Shown one piece after another: positions 33,902-43,197 of a stretch of 64,000 nt of DNA (positions are counted from its first letter, which is position 1; each line of letters opens with the position of its first letter). The position numbers and the translations under genes are program-made. Under the pieces are notes generated by a model that was not told the DNA's origin, did not search any database, and saw only the letters and a program-made list of their open reading frames with translations. Origin of the DNA: Microbacterium sp. MYb66 (lineage in GTDB: Bacteria > Actinomycetota > Actinomycetes > Actinomycetales > Microbacteriaceae). The stretch is from positions 372,001 to 436,000 of the forward strand of contig NZ_PCOV01000003.1 of the NCBI RefSeq assembly GCF_002979435.1. The letters run 5' to 3'.

Positions 33902-33943
33902 AGTGCACCGTGCCTCGGGCAGAGGCCGTCGGCCGTCTCAGCC
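33902..33943. repeat. 42-bp direct repeat, left copy
   Basis: Identical over 42 bases to 44309-44350. The two copies bracket the PL8 lyase block, 10,407 bp apart start to start. The core holds short dyads (TGCC-TCG-GGCA and GGCC-GTC-GGCC). The left copy starts 50 bp after the FAH stop codon, in the promoter region of the lyase gene. Confidence 0.9.
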
Positions 33944-34019
33944 GTCGCATTCACTCTGGACTCATTCCTTCGCCCGAAGCTACGTTCCGTCTCAGACGCG
34001 ACGATGCGGAGGACGATTC

Positions 34020-36467
34020 ATGGTTCAGCTCACACGACGCACCCTGCTTCGGGTGTCCACCGGCATGGCAGCGCTCACGCTCGCGGAGTCGATCTTCTCG
34101 ACGCTCCCCGCGCCGTGGGCGGGCACGATGTCGATCGACCCGGTGCTGCGAGCGCGCTGGACGGACATCGTCACCGGTCGCCACCAGGTCATCCCGTCCG
34201 ACGCGAGGTTCGCGACGGCGCTCTCGGCGCTGGACGCCCGTGTCACCGGATGGCGGGCGATGCTCGATCCCACCGCGGTGTCGGTGTTCACCGATCTCCT
34301 CGTGACGGGCGCGAATCCCGATGCTCAGGGCGTGCGCACGGCGCAGAAGATCCGCCAGTCGTACACGCGGCTGCTCGACTTCGCCGTGGCATGGGCGACC
34401 CCGGGGTCGATCCATCACGCCGACTCGACCCTGGCCGCGCAGATCTCCTCGGGTCTCGGCTCGCTCACCGCGGCGGGGTTCGCGTCAGGCACCGCGATGG
34501 CCGCCGCGGACAACTGGTGGGATTGGCAGATCGGATCGCCTCGAGCGCTCGCGAGCATCCTGGTGCTCGTCGGCGACGAGCTGCCGGCCGCCCAGGTCAC
34601 CGCGGGGTGTGCGGCGATCGACCACTTCGTTCCAGACCCGTGGTTCCTGGACCCGCTCAAGGGCCTTCCCGTGAAGGAGTCGACCGGGGCGAACCGGATG
34701 GACATGTGCCAGACGGTGATGGTCCGCGCTCTTGTGGATGGAGACGTCCCGCGGCTCGAGAGAGCGCGCGCGGGCCTGGCGCCGGTGTGGGCGACCGTGC
34801 TCCAGGGCGACGGCTTCCACGCCGACGGCTCGATGATCCAGCATGGAAGCGTCCCGTACACGGGCTCGTACGGAATCGAGCTCCTGCTCGCGGCCTCGCG
34901 CCTGTTCGCGCTCCTCGACCTGGGGGCGGCCGGACCGGAGTACGAGGCGTTCTTCGACCTGGTCGGCAAGAGCTACCTGCCGGTCGTCTACCGCGGCAGG
35001 GTCATGGACCACGTGCGGGGCCGCGCCGTCGCTCGCCCGCTCGCCCGCAGTCAGGATGCCGGTTTCGCGGCGGTGGAGGGACTGCTCCTGCTCGCAGAAG
35101 CTGCTCCCGCACCGGTGGCGGCGCAGATCCGCGGGCGCGCGCGCTCCTGGGTGGACGAGGACTCCACCGGACGGATCTTCGAGACGGGGTCGGTGGCAAG
35201 GACGGGCCTGGTCGTCGCGCTGACGAACAGTGCGGTGGCCGCCGTTCCCGAGCCGTCGGCCGGCTCGATCGTCTACAACTCGATGGCCAGATGCATCGTG
35301 CGCAACGCGGACCACGCGATCGCGATCGCGGCGTCGAGCCCGACGATCTCCTGGTACGAATGCAGCACGCTGGAGAACATCCGCGGGTACCATTCCGGCA
35401 GCGGCATGACGTACGTGTACGACGCGGACACGACCCACTACGACGACGAGTTCTGGCCGACGGTCGATCGCTATCGGCTTCCCGGCACGACCGTGGAGCA
35501 GCTCGCTCTCCCCGATCGGGTCGGCGGCACGTCCGGCAAGGGGCGCCCGCCGGGGGGATGGACGGGCGGATCGACAGTGATGCCGGATTCCTCCGACGCC
35601 GCGACGGTCTTCGCGCAGGATCTTCACGCGCCGCACGATCACGGGGGGACCGGGGGAGCGTTCCGCGGGAGCGACATGCATGCCCGCAAGGCCTGGTTCG
35701 CTCAGGACGGTGTCCTCGTCGCGCTGGGCGCTGACATCTCGTCCACCACCGGGGGCATCGTCGAGACCGTCGTCGAGAATCGGAATCTCCACGCCGCGGG
35801 GGCGGCGACACTGCGCGTCGACGGTGTCGTCCGCATCGGGACCCTGCCGAGCTCGCGCACCGAGAACGCGACCGGCCCGCTGAGCGTCCACATCGACGGT
35901 GTCGGCGGGTACTTCTTCCCGGTCGGCGGCAGTGTGAAGATGAAACGCGAGGAACGCACGGGCTCGTGGGCCGACATCAACACAACGGCCGGAATCGACG
36001 CGACTCCGCGCTCACGCCGCTACCTCACGCTGTGGCTCTGGCACGGCCAGAACTTCTCCGGGCGGTCGTATCAGTACGCAGTGCTGCCCCAGGCTTCTCT
36101 CGCCGAGACGCAGGCGTTCGCCGCCGCGCCGAGCTTCGGGGTGATCGAGAACTCCGCCGACTGTCAGGCGCTGCGGTTCGACGCGCGCGAGACCCGTCTG
36201 TTCGTCTTCTGGCGAGCGAAGACCGTGGACGGGGTCTCGGCGAGTTCGCCGTGCACCGTCGCGGTCAGCACGCGGTCGGACGGCGCGGTGATCGTCGCGA
36301 TCGATGAGCATGCGGGCTCCGCGACGGTGCTGAGCGTGACGTTCGCGGCGCTCGGCATCCCGTCGAGTTCGTCCTGTTCGGGCGGATCCGTGGCCGTGGC
36401 GGGCTCGAGTGTGTCGGTGACCCTCGCTCCCGGGTCGCGCCGCGCCGAGTGCGAACTCCACTTCTGA
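34020..36467 (+). CDS. PL8 family polysaccharide lyase (hyaluronate/chondroitin/xanthan lyase type), Tat-exported
   Basis: An 815-residue secreted lyase. The N-terminus is a twin-arginine signal (LTRRTLLRVSTG, residues 4-15). The alpha/alpha toroid domain (about residues 40-370) holds NWWDWQIGSPR (165-175), the catalytic Asn in STGANRMDMC (Asn225), and IQHGSVPYTGSYG with His275 and Tyr284, the 9-residue His-Tyr spacing of pneumococcal hyaluronate lyase. HVRGRAVAR (331-339) supplies the active-site arginines. The beta-sandwich domains follow (about 385-815), including WPTVDRYRLPGTT. PL8 enzymes cleave uronate-containing polymers by beta-elimination; hyaluronan, chondroitin and xanthan are all possible. 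A GGAGG ribosome site precedes ATG 34020. Confidence 0.92.
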   Translation: MVQLTRRTLLRVSTGMAALTLAESIFSTLPAPWAGTMSIDPVLRARWTDIVTGRHQVIPSDARFATALSALDARVTGWRAMLDPTAVSVFTDLLVTGANPDAQGVRTAQKIRQSYTRLLDFAVAWATPGSIHHADSTLAAQISSGLGSLTAAGFASGTAMAAADNWWDWQIGSPRALASILVLVGDELPAAQVTAGCAAIDHFVPDPWFLDPLKGLPVKESTGANRMDMCQTVMVRALVDGDVPRLERARAGLAPVWATVLQGDGFHADGSMIQHGSVPYTGSYGIELLLAASRLFALLDLGAAGPEYEAFFDLVGKSYLPVVYRGRVMDHVRGRAVARPLARSQDAGFAAVEGLLLLAEAAPAPVAAQIRGRARSWVDEDSTGRIFETGSVARTGLVVALTNSAVAAVPEPSAGSIVYNSMARCIVRNADHAIAIAASSPTISWYECSTLENIRGYHSGSGMTYVYDADTTHYDDEFWPTVDRYRLPGTTVEQLALPDRVGGTSGKGRPPGGWTGGSTVMPDSSDAATVFAQDLHAPHDHGGTGGAFRGSDMHARKAWFAQDGVLVALGADISSTTGGIVETVVENRNLHAAGAATLRVDGVVRIGTLPSSRTENATGPLSVHIDGVGGYFFPVGGSVKMKREERTGSWADINTTAGIDATPRSRRYLTLWLWHGQNFSGRSYQYAVLPQASLAETQAFAAAPSFGVIENSADCQALRFDARETRLFVFWRAKTVDGVSASSPCTVAVSTRSDGAVIVAIDEHAGSATVLSVTFAALGIPSSSSCSGGSVAVAGSSVSVTLAPGSRRAECELHF

Positions 36468-36541
36468 GAGGGGTCGACCCGCACGAAGGCCGGGTGCGCC
36501 GCGCTGTCCGCGCGCCCGATGCGCCGCGCACTCCGGACGAA

Positions 36542-36596
36542 GGAATCAATCGGGATTCATGCTTGATTCATTCTTCTGCGGGCCCGTTGAATCAGA
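36542..36596 (+). promoter_or_regulatory. cluster of GATTCA/TGAATC half-sites before the lyase-block SBP
   Basis: GGAATCAATC (from 36542), GGATTCATG, TTGATTCATTC and TTGAATCAG lie within 55 bp upstream of the SBP gene. GATTCATTCTTC at 36565-36576 resembles GACTCATTCCTTC at 33959-33971 before the lyase gene, and GAAGCTACGT occurs in both upstream regions (33976-33985, 36624-36633). A shared operator, perhaps for the block's own GntR/LacI hybrid regulator, is inferred. Confidence 0.4.
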
Positions 36597-36649
36597 GAAC
36601 ACCGCGCATCCCGAGCGGATCCTGAAGCTACGTCACAAAGGAGTACGTA

Positions 36650-37966
36650 ATGAATTTGAGTTCGAATCGCGCTCGCCGTCGCGCTGCGGCTGCGGCAGGA
36701 GCGCTGCTCGTCACGACTCTCGTGACGGCCGGCTGCGGTACGCAGATCCGTGGGGGCGGCGATGACGACGCGGACGCCACGCTCACCTACTGGTCTGCGT
36801 GGAACGTCGGCGAGGCGCAGCAGGAGATCTTCGAGACCGTGCGGACCGCCTTCACGGAAGAGACCGGCATCGAGATCGAGGTGCAGTACCTCGGCCGTCA
36901 GGTCACTCAGAACCTCATCAACGCTCTCGGCAACGGGACCGGACCGGACCTCTTCGACGCGGGAAGCCGGAACATCCTGGACTACGAGGGGCGCGGCTTC
37001 CTCGCCGATCTCGACGAGCTCATGGAGACCGACATCCCGGGCGAGGACATCTCGGTGGGGGAGAGCTTCACGGATGCGGTCCGGGAGGCTGCATCGGGTG
37101 AGGAGGGTGTCGGCATCCTGCCGACCTACGTCAACTCGTCCGCGATCTGGTTCGACGCCTCGCAATTCCCGGAGCTCGAGAGCGACCCGCCCGAGGACTG
37201 GGACGACTTCATCGCACTCCTGGATGAGCAGAAGGCGGAAGGCCTCACTCCACTGGGCGCGGACGGCACGGTGCCCAGCTACAACGTGTTCTGGCTCTAC
37301 CAGCTGCTCGTCCAGGCCGAAGGGCCGGGGGCTCTCCGCTCGCTGGCGGAGGCTCCGGAGAACTGGGACCAGCCGTATGTCCTGGAGGCCGCGCAGCGCG
37401 TGCAGGAGATCGTCGACGGCGGTTACCTGCAGACCGACTACATGGGGACCAAGTACCCGGACGCGCAGAACCAGTGGGCGCAGGGAGCGCACTCCTTCAT
37501 GCTGGGCGGCTCCTATATGGAAGGGGAGACGCGAGACCAGCAGAAGGACGGCTTCACGGCGCGGACGTTCATGTTCCCCTCGGTGCCCGGGGGCACGCCC
37601 ACGGTCGAGGTGACCGCGAGCGGGCTCGCGATCAATGCGGACAGCAAGAACCTGGACGCGGCGAACCAATTCCTCGCCTTCGCGGCGCAGGAGAAGTTCC
37701 AGAAGCTGTACGCGTCCGAGGCCGGCTTCATCGCGGCGCGCGCGGGTGTGGAGCAGCCGGAGCCGCTGCGCGGTCTGGTCGAGCAGATCGAGAACGCCGA
37801 CTCGGTCACCCAGTCGCACGACCTCGCCGCAGCGCTCCACCCGACGTGGTGGAACGACATCCTGCTGCCTCTGGATGACGCCCTCTTCTCGGGCACCATC
37901 ACCGCAGAAGAGTTCGTCGCACGCGGCAAGGAGCAGACTGCTGCATACCTCGCCGCCAACGGCTGA
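36650..37966 (+). CDS. sugar ABC transporter substrate-binding lipoprotein (lyase block)
   Basis: A 438-residue family-1 solute-binding protein. The arginine-rich start (SNRARRRAAAAAGALL) leads to the lipobox VTAG-C with Cys at residue 29. The mature protein starts with LTYWSAWNVGEAQQEIFETV, typical of UgpB/MalE-like oligosaccharide binders, and has GNGTGPDLFDAGSRNIL near residue 95. AAAGGAG precedes ATG 36650. It is expected to bind the products of the adjacent PL8 lyase outside the cell. Two permeases follow at once. No ATPase is encoded in the block. Confidence 0.92.
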   Translation: MNLSSNRARRRAAAAAGALLVTTLVTAGCGTQIRGGGDDDADATLTYWSAWNVGEAQQEIFETVRTAFTEETGIEIEVQYLGRQVTQNLINALGNGTGPDLFDAGSRNILDYEGRGFLADLDELMETDIPGEDISVGESFTDAVREAASGEEGVGILPTYVNSSAIWFDASQFPELESDPPEDWDDFIALLDEQKAEGLTPLGADGTVPSYNVFWLYQLLVQAEGPGALRSLAEAPENWDQPYVLEAAQRVQEIVDGGYLQTDYMGTKYPDAQNQWAQGAHSFMLGGSYMEGETRDQQKDGFTARTFMFPSVPGGTPTVEVTASGLAINADSKNLDAANQFLAFAAQEKFQKLYASEAGFIAARAGVEQPEPLRGLVEQIENADSVTQSHDLAAALHPTWWNDILLPLDDALFSGTITAEEFVARGKEQTAAYLAANG

Positions 37967-37980
37967 TCGGCGGGCCCCCC

Positions 37981-38922
37981 ATGGCGACTCCTCTCCTTCT
38001 CCGGCGCCGCGCCGATCGACGACCATCGACCGACGCCACGGGTGTCGATCGGCTGGCGCTGCCCTTCCTCGTTCCCGCGCTGGCGATGATGACCATCACC
38101 CTCGTGATTCCGTCGGTGTTCACGGCCGTCATCTCGCTCACCTCGTGGTCGGGACCGGGAGATGACGTCGCCTGGGTGGGCCTGCGCAACTACATCGGGC
38201 TGTGGTCGTCCGACGCGTTCCGCTCGTCGTTCGTGAACACGGCGGTCCTGCTGATCGTCGGCGGCGTCCTGGTCTTCGCGGTGGTCTTCGCCTCCTTGAT
38301 CGCCCTGCGCGGGATGCGGGGCGGCGCGTTCATCCGATCCGTCGTCTTCGTGCCGGTCATCATCTCGCCGATCGCGATCGGTGTGGCGTTCGGCTTCCTC
38401 CTGAACCCGAACGGCGGCTTCAACCAGATCCTGGAGGCGCTCTCGCTCGACGCACTGCGCAGAGCGTGGCTGTCTCCGGATGTCGTGTTCCAGGTGATCA
38501 TCGTCGGTCTCGTGTGGAGCGTCAGCGGCTACTACCTCGCGATCGTCGCGACGGGCGTCGATCAGATACCCGCGCACCTTTACGAGGAGGCCGAACTGGC
38601 GGGCGCGACACGCACGCAGCAGTTCAGGATGATCACCGTCCCGCTGAGCTGGGATTCGCTCTCGGTGGCGATCGTGCTGTGGATCATCAGCAGCATGAAG
38701 ACCTTCGAGATCGTCATCGCCTTCGTGGGATCACAGGGCGTGCCGCCTATTCAGGCGCGCACCGCTTCCGTGCAGCAGTACCTCGCGACGACCGGCGGGC
38801 CGGACGGAAGTCCGCAGCTCGCCTACGCCTCGGCGATCGGCGTGGTGCTGTTCCTGCTCACGTCGGTCCTGGTGATGCTCGTGCGGAGACTTCTGAAGAG
38901 AGACAAGGTGGAACTGTCATGA
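37981..38922 (+). CDS. sugar ABC transporter permease, MalF-like (lyase block)
   Basis: A 313-residue permease. A basic tail of about 30 residues precedes LALPFLVPALAMMTITLVIP. The EAA loop is YEEAELAGATRTQQFRMI (about residue 201), with AGAT in place of the more common DGAx. It is 14 bp behind the SBP gene and shares a 4-base overlap with the next permease. Only a poor ribosome site is visible, so coupling to SBP translation is likely. Confidence 0.92.
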   Translation: MATPLLLRRRADRRPSTDATGVDRLALPFLVPALAMMTITLVIPSVFTAVISLTSWSGPGDDVAWVGLRNYIGLWSSDAFRSSFVNTAVLLIVGGVLVFAVVFASLIALRGMRGGAFIRSVVFVPVIISPIAIGVAFGFLLNPNGGFNQILEALSLDALRRAWLSPDVVFQVIIVGLVWSVSGYYLAIVATGVDQIPAHLYEEAELAGATRTQQFRMITVPLSWDSLSVAIVLWIISSMKTFEIVIAFVGSQGVPPIQARTASVQQYLATTGGPDGSPQLAYASAIGVVLFLLTSVLVMLVRRLLKRDKVELS

Positions 38923-39884
38923 CGACCATGACCCGGCCTCCTCGCGCCCCCGAGGCGTCGAAGCGGCCGACGAAGAGCAGCCGCCACCCCCGTCTCCGGC
39001 GCACCGGACACCGTCGGTGGACAGCTCCCATCGGCGACCTCGTCATCCCGCGCGGCATCCAGGTCGCCCTGTGGGTCTGGGTGTCCTTCAACCTCCTGAT
39101 GGCCGTGTGGGTGGGGATCACGTCCCTGAAATCGGACTCCGAGATCTTCGCCACGCCCTTCGGTCTCCCCGCATCGCCCGAGTGGGAGAACTTCGTCAGC
39201 GCGTGGACGGTGTCCGGCTTCGGCGGCGTGACGCTCAACACGATCGTCATCGTGACGGTCTCCGCCTCCCTGACCATCGCGCTGGGTGCGCCGGCGGCAT
39301 ACGTGCTCGCGAGGAGCCCGCGCCGATGGATCGCGGGCGTCAACACCTACACGGCGCTGTGCGTCGCCCTGCCGGTGCAGACCATCCTCGTCCCGCTCTT
39401 CATCGCGAAGACGGAGGTGCACCAGTTCGCCGTGGAGATCCTCTTCGGCTGGTGGGATGACCGGATCACACTCGTCTTCATCTACGTCGGCACGTCTCTC
39501 CCGTTCACGATCTTCCTGCTCACCGCCGCGTTCAAGGGGCTTCCGTCTGCGCTCCCCGAGGCTGCGGCGCTCGACGGGGCATCGCCGGCGCGCACCTTCT
39601 GGAGCATCATGATGCCCGTCGCATGGCCGGCGGTGAAGAGCGCCTTCGTCCTGAACTTCCTGCACATGTGGAACGAAGCGCTCCTCGTGCTGGTGCTGAT
39701 CAGCTCGCCGGACCAGCAGACTCTGCCGGCGGCGCTTCTGCGGCTGTACGGCACGATGCAGTACAACTCCAACTGGGGAGGCCTGTTCGCGGGCGTCGTG
39801 ATCGTCATCTATCCGATGATCCTGCTGTACCTGTGGATCGGCCGCCGCATCATGGAAGGGATGACCTCCGGTGCCGTCAAGTGA
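38919..39884 (+). CDS. sugar ABC transporter permease, MalG-like (lyase block)
   Basis: A 321-residue permease. A long basic N-terminal tail (about 40 residues with many Arg/Lys/Pro) precedes the first helix VALWVWVSFNLLMAVWVGIT. The EAA loop reads LPEAAALDGASPARTFWSI (about residue 215), and the C-terminus MEGMTSGAVK is typical. The start at 38919 forms an ATGA junction with the MalF-like gene. Its 3' end overlaps the next dehydrogenase gene by 14 bases. Confidence 0.92.
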   Translation: MTTMTRPPRAPEASKRPTKSSRHPRLRRTGHRRWTAPIGDLVIPRGIQVALWVWVSFNLLMAVWVGITSLKSDSEIFATPFGLPASPEWENFVSAWTVSGFGGVTLNTIVIVTVSASLTIALGAPAAYVLARSPRRWIAGVNTYTALCVALPVQTILVPLFIAKTEVHQFAVEILFGWWDDRITLVFIYVGTSLPFTIFLLTAAFKGLPSALPEAAALDGASPARTFWSIMMPVAWPAVKSAFVLNFLHMWNEALLVLVLISSPDQQTLPAALLRLYGTMQYNSNWGGLFAGVVIVIYPMILLYLWIGRRIMEGMTSGAVK

Positions 39885-40896
39885 CCGTCGCGGCCGCGGA
39901 CGGCTGCCGACCATCGTCATCAGCGCCGTCGAGCGGGACTTCGACCGGCTGTTCCCCGCGAACGTGCTCGCGCCGTTGCGCGAGCACGGACGGATCGTGC
40001 ATGTGGGTGGAGACCTCAGCGAGCTCGAACCGGAGGACAGGCGTTCCGCCGAGGTGCTCCTGACCAGCTGGGGGACGACCGAGATCTCTGCGGAGGTGCT
40101 CGAGGGGTTCTCCGCGCTCGAGGCGATCATCCACACGGGCGGTTCCGTGAAGAGGCTCCTCACGGGCGACGCGTGGGAGACCGGAGTGCGCGTGTCGACG
40201 CAGGTCGAACGCAACGCGGAGGCGGTGGCGGAGTATGCCGCGGCCATGATCGTCGCGAGCCTGAAGGGCGTGTTCCGACTGCGTCGCGACTACGTCCGCG
40301 ACGGCACGGCGCTCGATCGTGCACCGCGACTCGACACGCTGGGGATCACCGGGAAGACCGTGGGCCTCGTCGGGGCATCCCGCGTCGGACGCGCGGTGGC
40401 ACGTCTCATCGCCCGACACGATCTGCAGGTGCTCGTGTACGACCCGTACATCGACGCCGTCGAAGCGGAGTCGCTGGGAGCCCGACTGGCATCGCTGGAG
40501 ACGCTCATGCGCGACAGCGATGTGGTCTCCCTGCACGCCCCGGCCACTCCGGGCACGCGCGGGATGATCACTCGCGGCCTGCTGGAGAGCATGCGCACCG
40601 GTGCGACGCTCATCAACACCGCCCGCGGGTCGGTGATCGATCAGGATGCGCTCATCGATGTGCTCCGCGCCCGCGACCTCTTCGCGATCCTCGATGTCAC
40701 CGAACCCATGGTCCCCGCCCCCGACTCGGCGTTCTGGGCATTGGAGAACGTCTTCCTGACGCCCCACATCGCCGGCGCCACGGGCTCGGACCTCCAGCGG
40801 CTCGGCAGAGGAGCCGTCGACGAGGCGATCCGAGTGCTCACGGGCGAAGAGCTCGCGCACCGGGTGCGGGCCGAAGACCTTTCGCGAATCGCGTGA
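39871..40896 (+). CDS. 2-hydroxyacid dehydrogenase (lyase block)
   Basis: A 341-residue D-2-hydroxyacid dehydrogenase of the same subfamily as the protein encoded at 6387: LLTSWGTTEI, IIHTGGSVK and the cofactor loop VGASRVGRAVAR. Catalytic residues are Arg in NTARGSVID, the acidic residue in DVTEPM (Glu retained) and His in LTPHIAGA. It starts with GTG 39871 inside the permease gene, indicating tight coupling. It presumably handles a 2-keto or 2-hydroxy acid derived from the imported oligosaccharide. Confidence 0.88.
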   Translation: MPSSDRRGRGRLPTIVISAVERDFDRLFPANVLAPLREHGRIVHVGGDLSELEPEDRRSAEVLLTSWGTTEISAEVLEGFSALEAIIHTGGSVKRLLTGDAWETGVRVSTQVERNAEAVAEYAAAMIVASLKGVFRLRRDYVRDGTALDRAPRLDTLGITGKTVGLVGASRVGRAVARLIARHDLQVLVYDPYIDAVEAESLGARLASLETLMRDSDVVSLHAPATPGTRGMITRGLLESMRTGATLINTARGSVIDQDALIDVLRARDLFAILDVTEPMVPAPDSAFWALENVFLTPHIAGATGSDLQRLGRGAVDEAIRVLTGEELAHRVRAEDLSRIA

Positions 40897-40930
40897 GCCC
40901 CCGGGGGACCGGGAAGACGGAAGAGGGATC

Positions 40931-43186
40931 ATGAGCAATCGGACGAGGCACGATGTCGACGTGGCTGTCATCGGCGGGGGGCTCGCCGGTGTCGCCGCCG
41001 CCATCGCGGCGGCGCGCAACGGGGCGACCGTGGCGCTGGTGCAGGATCGTCCGGTGCTCGGGGGGAACTCGAGCAGCGAGGTGCGGGTCTGGGTCTGCGG
41101 CGCGACGGCGACCGGGCATCACCGGTTCGCGCGCGAGACGGGGATCATCGGAGAGCTGTACGTCGAGAACGAGTACCGCAATCCGCTCGGCAACCCGTAC
41201 TACTGGGACCTCGTCGTGCTCGATGCCGTGAAGGCCGAACCCCGCCTCACGCTGTTGCTGAACACGCACATCACCGATGTGCGGATGCGCGGAGGCCGGA
41301 TCTCGTCCGTCGAAGGAGTGGTTCTGGGGTCGGAGGGGGAGGTCACGGTGGCCGCGCACACCTTCGTCGACGCCACCGGCGACGGCTCCGTGGCAGCCCG
41401 CGCCGGCGCTCGGACACGACGGGGCCGGGAGGCGAGCGACGCGTTCGGCGAGGATCTGGCGCCGGAGGAGGAGGACGAGCTCACGCTGGGCAGCACGCTG
41501 CTGTTCTACACCCGCCGAGAGTCCGAGCCGGTGCCCTTCGTCCCGCCCGCCTTCGCGATCGACCTCGCGAGCACGACGATCCCGGAGAGCCGCGTGCTCC
41601 GCACCGGTGACAACGGCGCCGACTACTGGTGGATCGAATGGGGCGGGGAGCTGGACATCGTCGCCGACAACGAGCGGATCAGGGACGAGCTGTGGGCGGT
41701 CATCTACGGCATCTGGGATCACATCAAGAACTCCGGGAGGTTCCCGGATGCCGAGAACCTCACTCTCGAATGGGTCGGGTCGGTTCCGGGAAAGCGGGAG
41801 TATCGCCGGATCATCGGCGCGCACACCATGACGCAGGAGGATGTCGTCTCCGCGACGCGCAAGGCGGACGCCATCGGATTCGGCGGATGGTCGATCGATC
41901 TCCACCCCTCGAAGGGCGTGTACGAGCCTCGATCCGCCGCTCAGCAGATCTACCCGAGCGGCACCTACGACATCCCCTTCGGCATCCTCCGCTCCATCGA
42001 TGTGGAGAATCTGCTGATGGCCGGACGCAACGTGAGTGCCACGCATGTCGCGTTCGGTTCGCTGCGCGTGATGGCGACCTGCGCGGTGATGGGCGAGGCC
42101 GCCGGAACCGCCGCGGCACTGTGCGCGGCATCGGACTGGACGCCCGAGGAGCTTCACGATGCGCACATCCGAACGCTGCAGCGTCGGCTGATGCGACAGG
42201 ATGCCGCACTCATCGGTGTGAAGGATGACGACCCCGCGAATCTCGCGCTGCAGGCACGGGCGACCGCGACGTCGGAGCTCCGCTGGGATCAGCTGGAGGA
42301 ACCGGGTTCCTCGCTCCTGCTCACGGACGACACCGCGTTCCTGCTTCCGCGAGGACAATCGGGGCCGGTGCGGGTGCACCTCGCGAGCGATGAGGACGCC
42401 TCCGTCTCGTGGACCGTGCACGAGACCCTCGACGGCCGCACCTACTTCCCTGCCGTGAAGCTCGACTCGGGCAGCATCGATCTTCCGGCCGGTCACGTCG
42501 GCTGGGCCTCGCTGATCGACGAGCTCCCCGCCGGCGGCAACCCGGATGCGTCGACCGTCATCGTCCTCGAAGCGACCCCGGGAGTGCGGTGGGGGACCAG
42601 CGGCCAGTATCTGTTCGGCACGGTCTCGATGACCCGCCCCGTCTCGGCGCCCGTCGAGGAGATCGACGCGCATCTCGTCGCCGATCGCCCCGACGACGTG
42701 GTGCGCTGGGGGATCAAGAAGCTGGCACGAGTCCGACTCGCCACGCGGTGCGAAGGTCAGGTGGCTGGTCTGGAGGCGGCCAACGTCGTCGGGGGGTACG
42801 GGCGCCCGTACGGCGGGCCGCGGATGTGGTCGTCGCGTCCGCGACGAGACCTGGTCACGGGGGACCCGGAGATCCTGACGCTCGAGTGGGAGAACGAGGT
42901 CCAGGTGTCGGAAGTGCGTGTCGTGTTCAACGACGACGTCAACGCCTACCTGAACAATCTCCACTACGTCCGCAACGAGTTCCGGATACCTCCCGAGATC
43001 GTCGCCGACTTCGACCTCGAGGCATTCGTCGACGGGCACTGGCGCACGCTCGGCAAGGTGCGGGACAATCGTCGACGTCACCGAACCGTGGCGTTCGAGC
43101 CCGTCGCGACGACGCGAATCCGGCTCGTCTGCCGCCGCACGAACGGCTCCGACCTGGTCCAGGTCGGCCAGGTGCGGGTGTACTGA
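40931..43186 (+). CDS. large FAD-dependent oxidoreductase with C-terminal galactose-binding-like domain
   Basis: A 751-residue protein. The dinucleotide-binding motif is VAVIGGGLAGVAAAIAAARNG (residues 11-31), followed by PVLGGNSSSEVRVW (about 41-54). TFVDATGDGSVAARAGA near residue 150 and NLLMAGRNVSATHVAFGSLR near 360 are typical of the FAD_oxidored (PF12831) family. The C-terminal 200 residues look like a discoidin-type beta-sandwich (VSEVRVVFNDDV, TTRIRLVCRRTNGSDLVQVG). No signal peptide is seen. Homologues are often found beside polysaccharide lyases; some are loosely named xanthan lyase without biochemical support. A sugar oxidation role is inferred. Confidence 0.85.
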   Translation: MSNRTRHDVDVAVIGGGLAGVAAAIAAARNGATVALVQDRPVLGGNSSSEVRVWVCGATATGHHRFARETGIIGELYVENEYRNPLGNPYYWDLVVLDAVKAEPRLTLLLNTHITDVRMRGGRISSVEGVVLGSEGEVTVAAHTFVDATGDGSVAARAGARTRRGREASDAFGEDLAPEEEDELTLGSTLLFYTRRESEPVPFVPPAFAIDLASTTIPESRVLRTGDNGADYWWIEWGGELDIVADNERIRDELWAVIYGIWDHIKNSGRFPDAENLTLEWVGSVPGKREYRRIIGAHTMTQEDVVSATRKADAIGFGGWSIDLHPSKGVYEPRSAAQQIYPSGTYDIPFGILRSIDVENLLMAGRNVSATHVAFGSLRVMATCAVMGEAAGTAAALCAASDWTPEELHDAHIRTLQRRLMRQDAALIGVKDDDPANLALQARATATSELRWDQLEEPGSSLLLTDDTAFLLPRGQSGPVRVHLASDEDASVSWTVHETLDGRTYFPAVKLDSGSIDLPAGHVGWASLIDELPAGGNPDASTVIVLEATPGVRWGTSGQYLFGTVSMTRPVSAPVEEIDAHLVADRPDDVVRWGIKKLARVRLATRCEGQVAGLEAANVVGGYGRPYGGPRMWSSRPRRDLVTGDPEILTLEWENEVQVSEVRVVFNDDVNAYLNNLHYVRNEFRIPPEIVADFDLEAFVDGHWRTLGKVRDNRRRHRTVAFEPVATTRIRLVCRRTNGSDLVQVGQVRVY

Positions 43187-43197
43187 TCGGAAGAATC

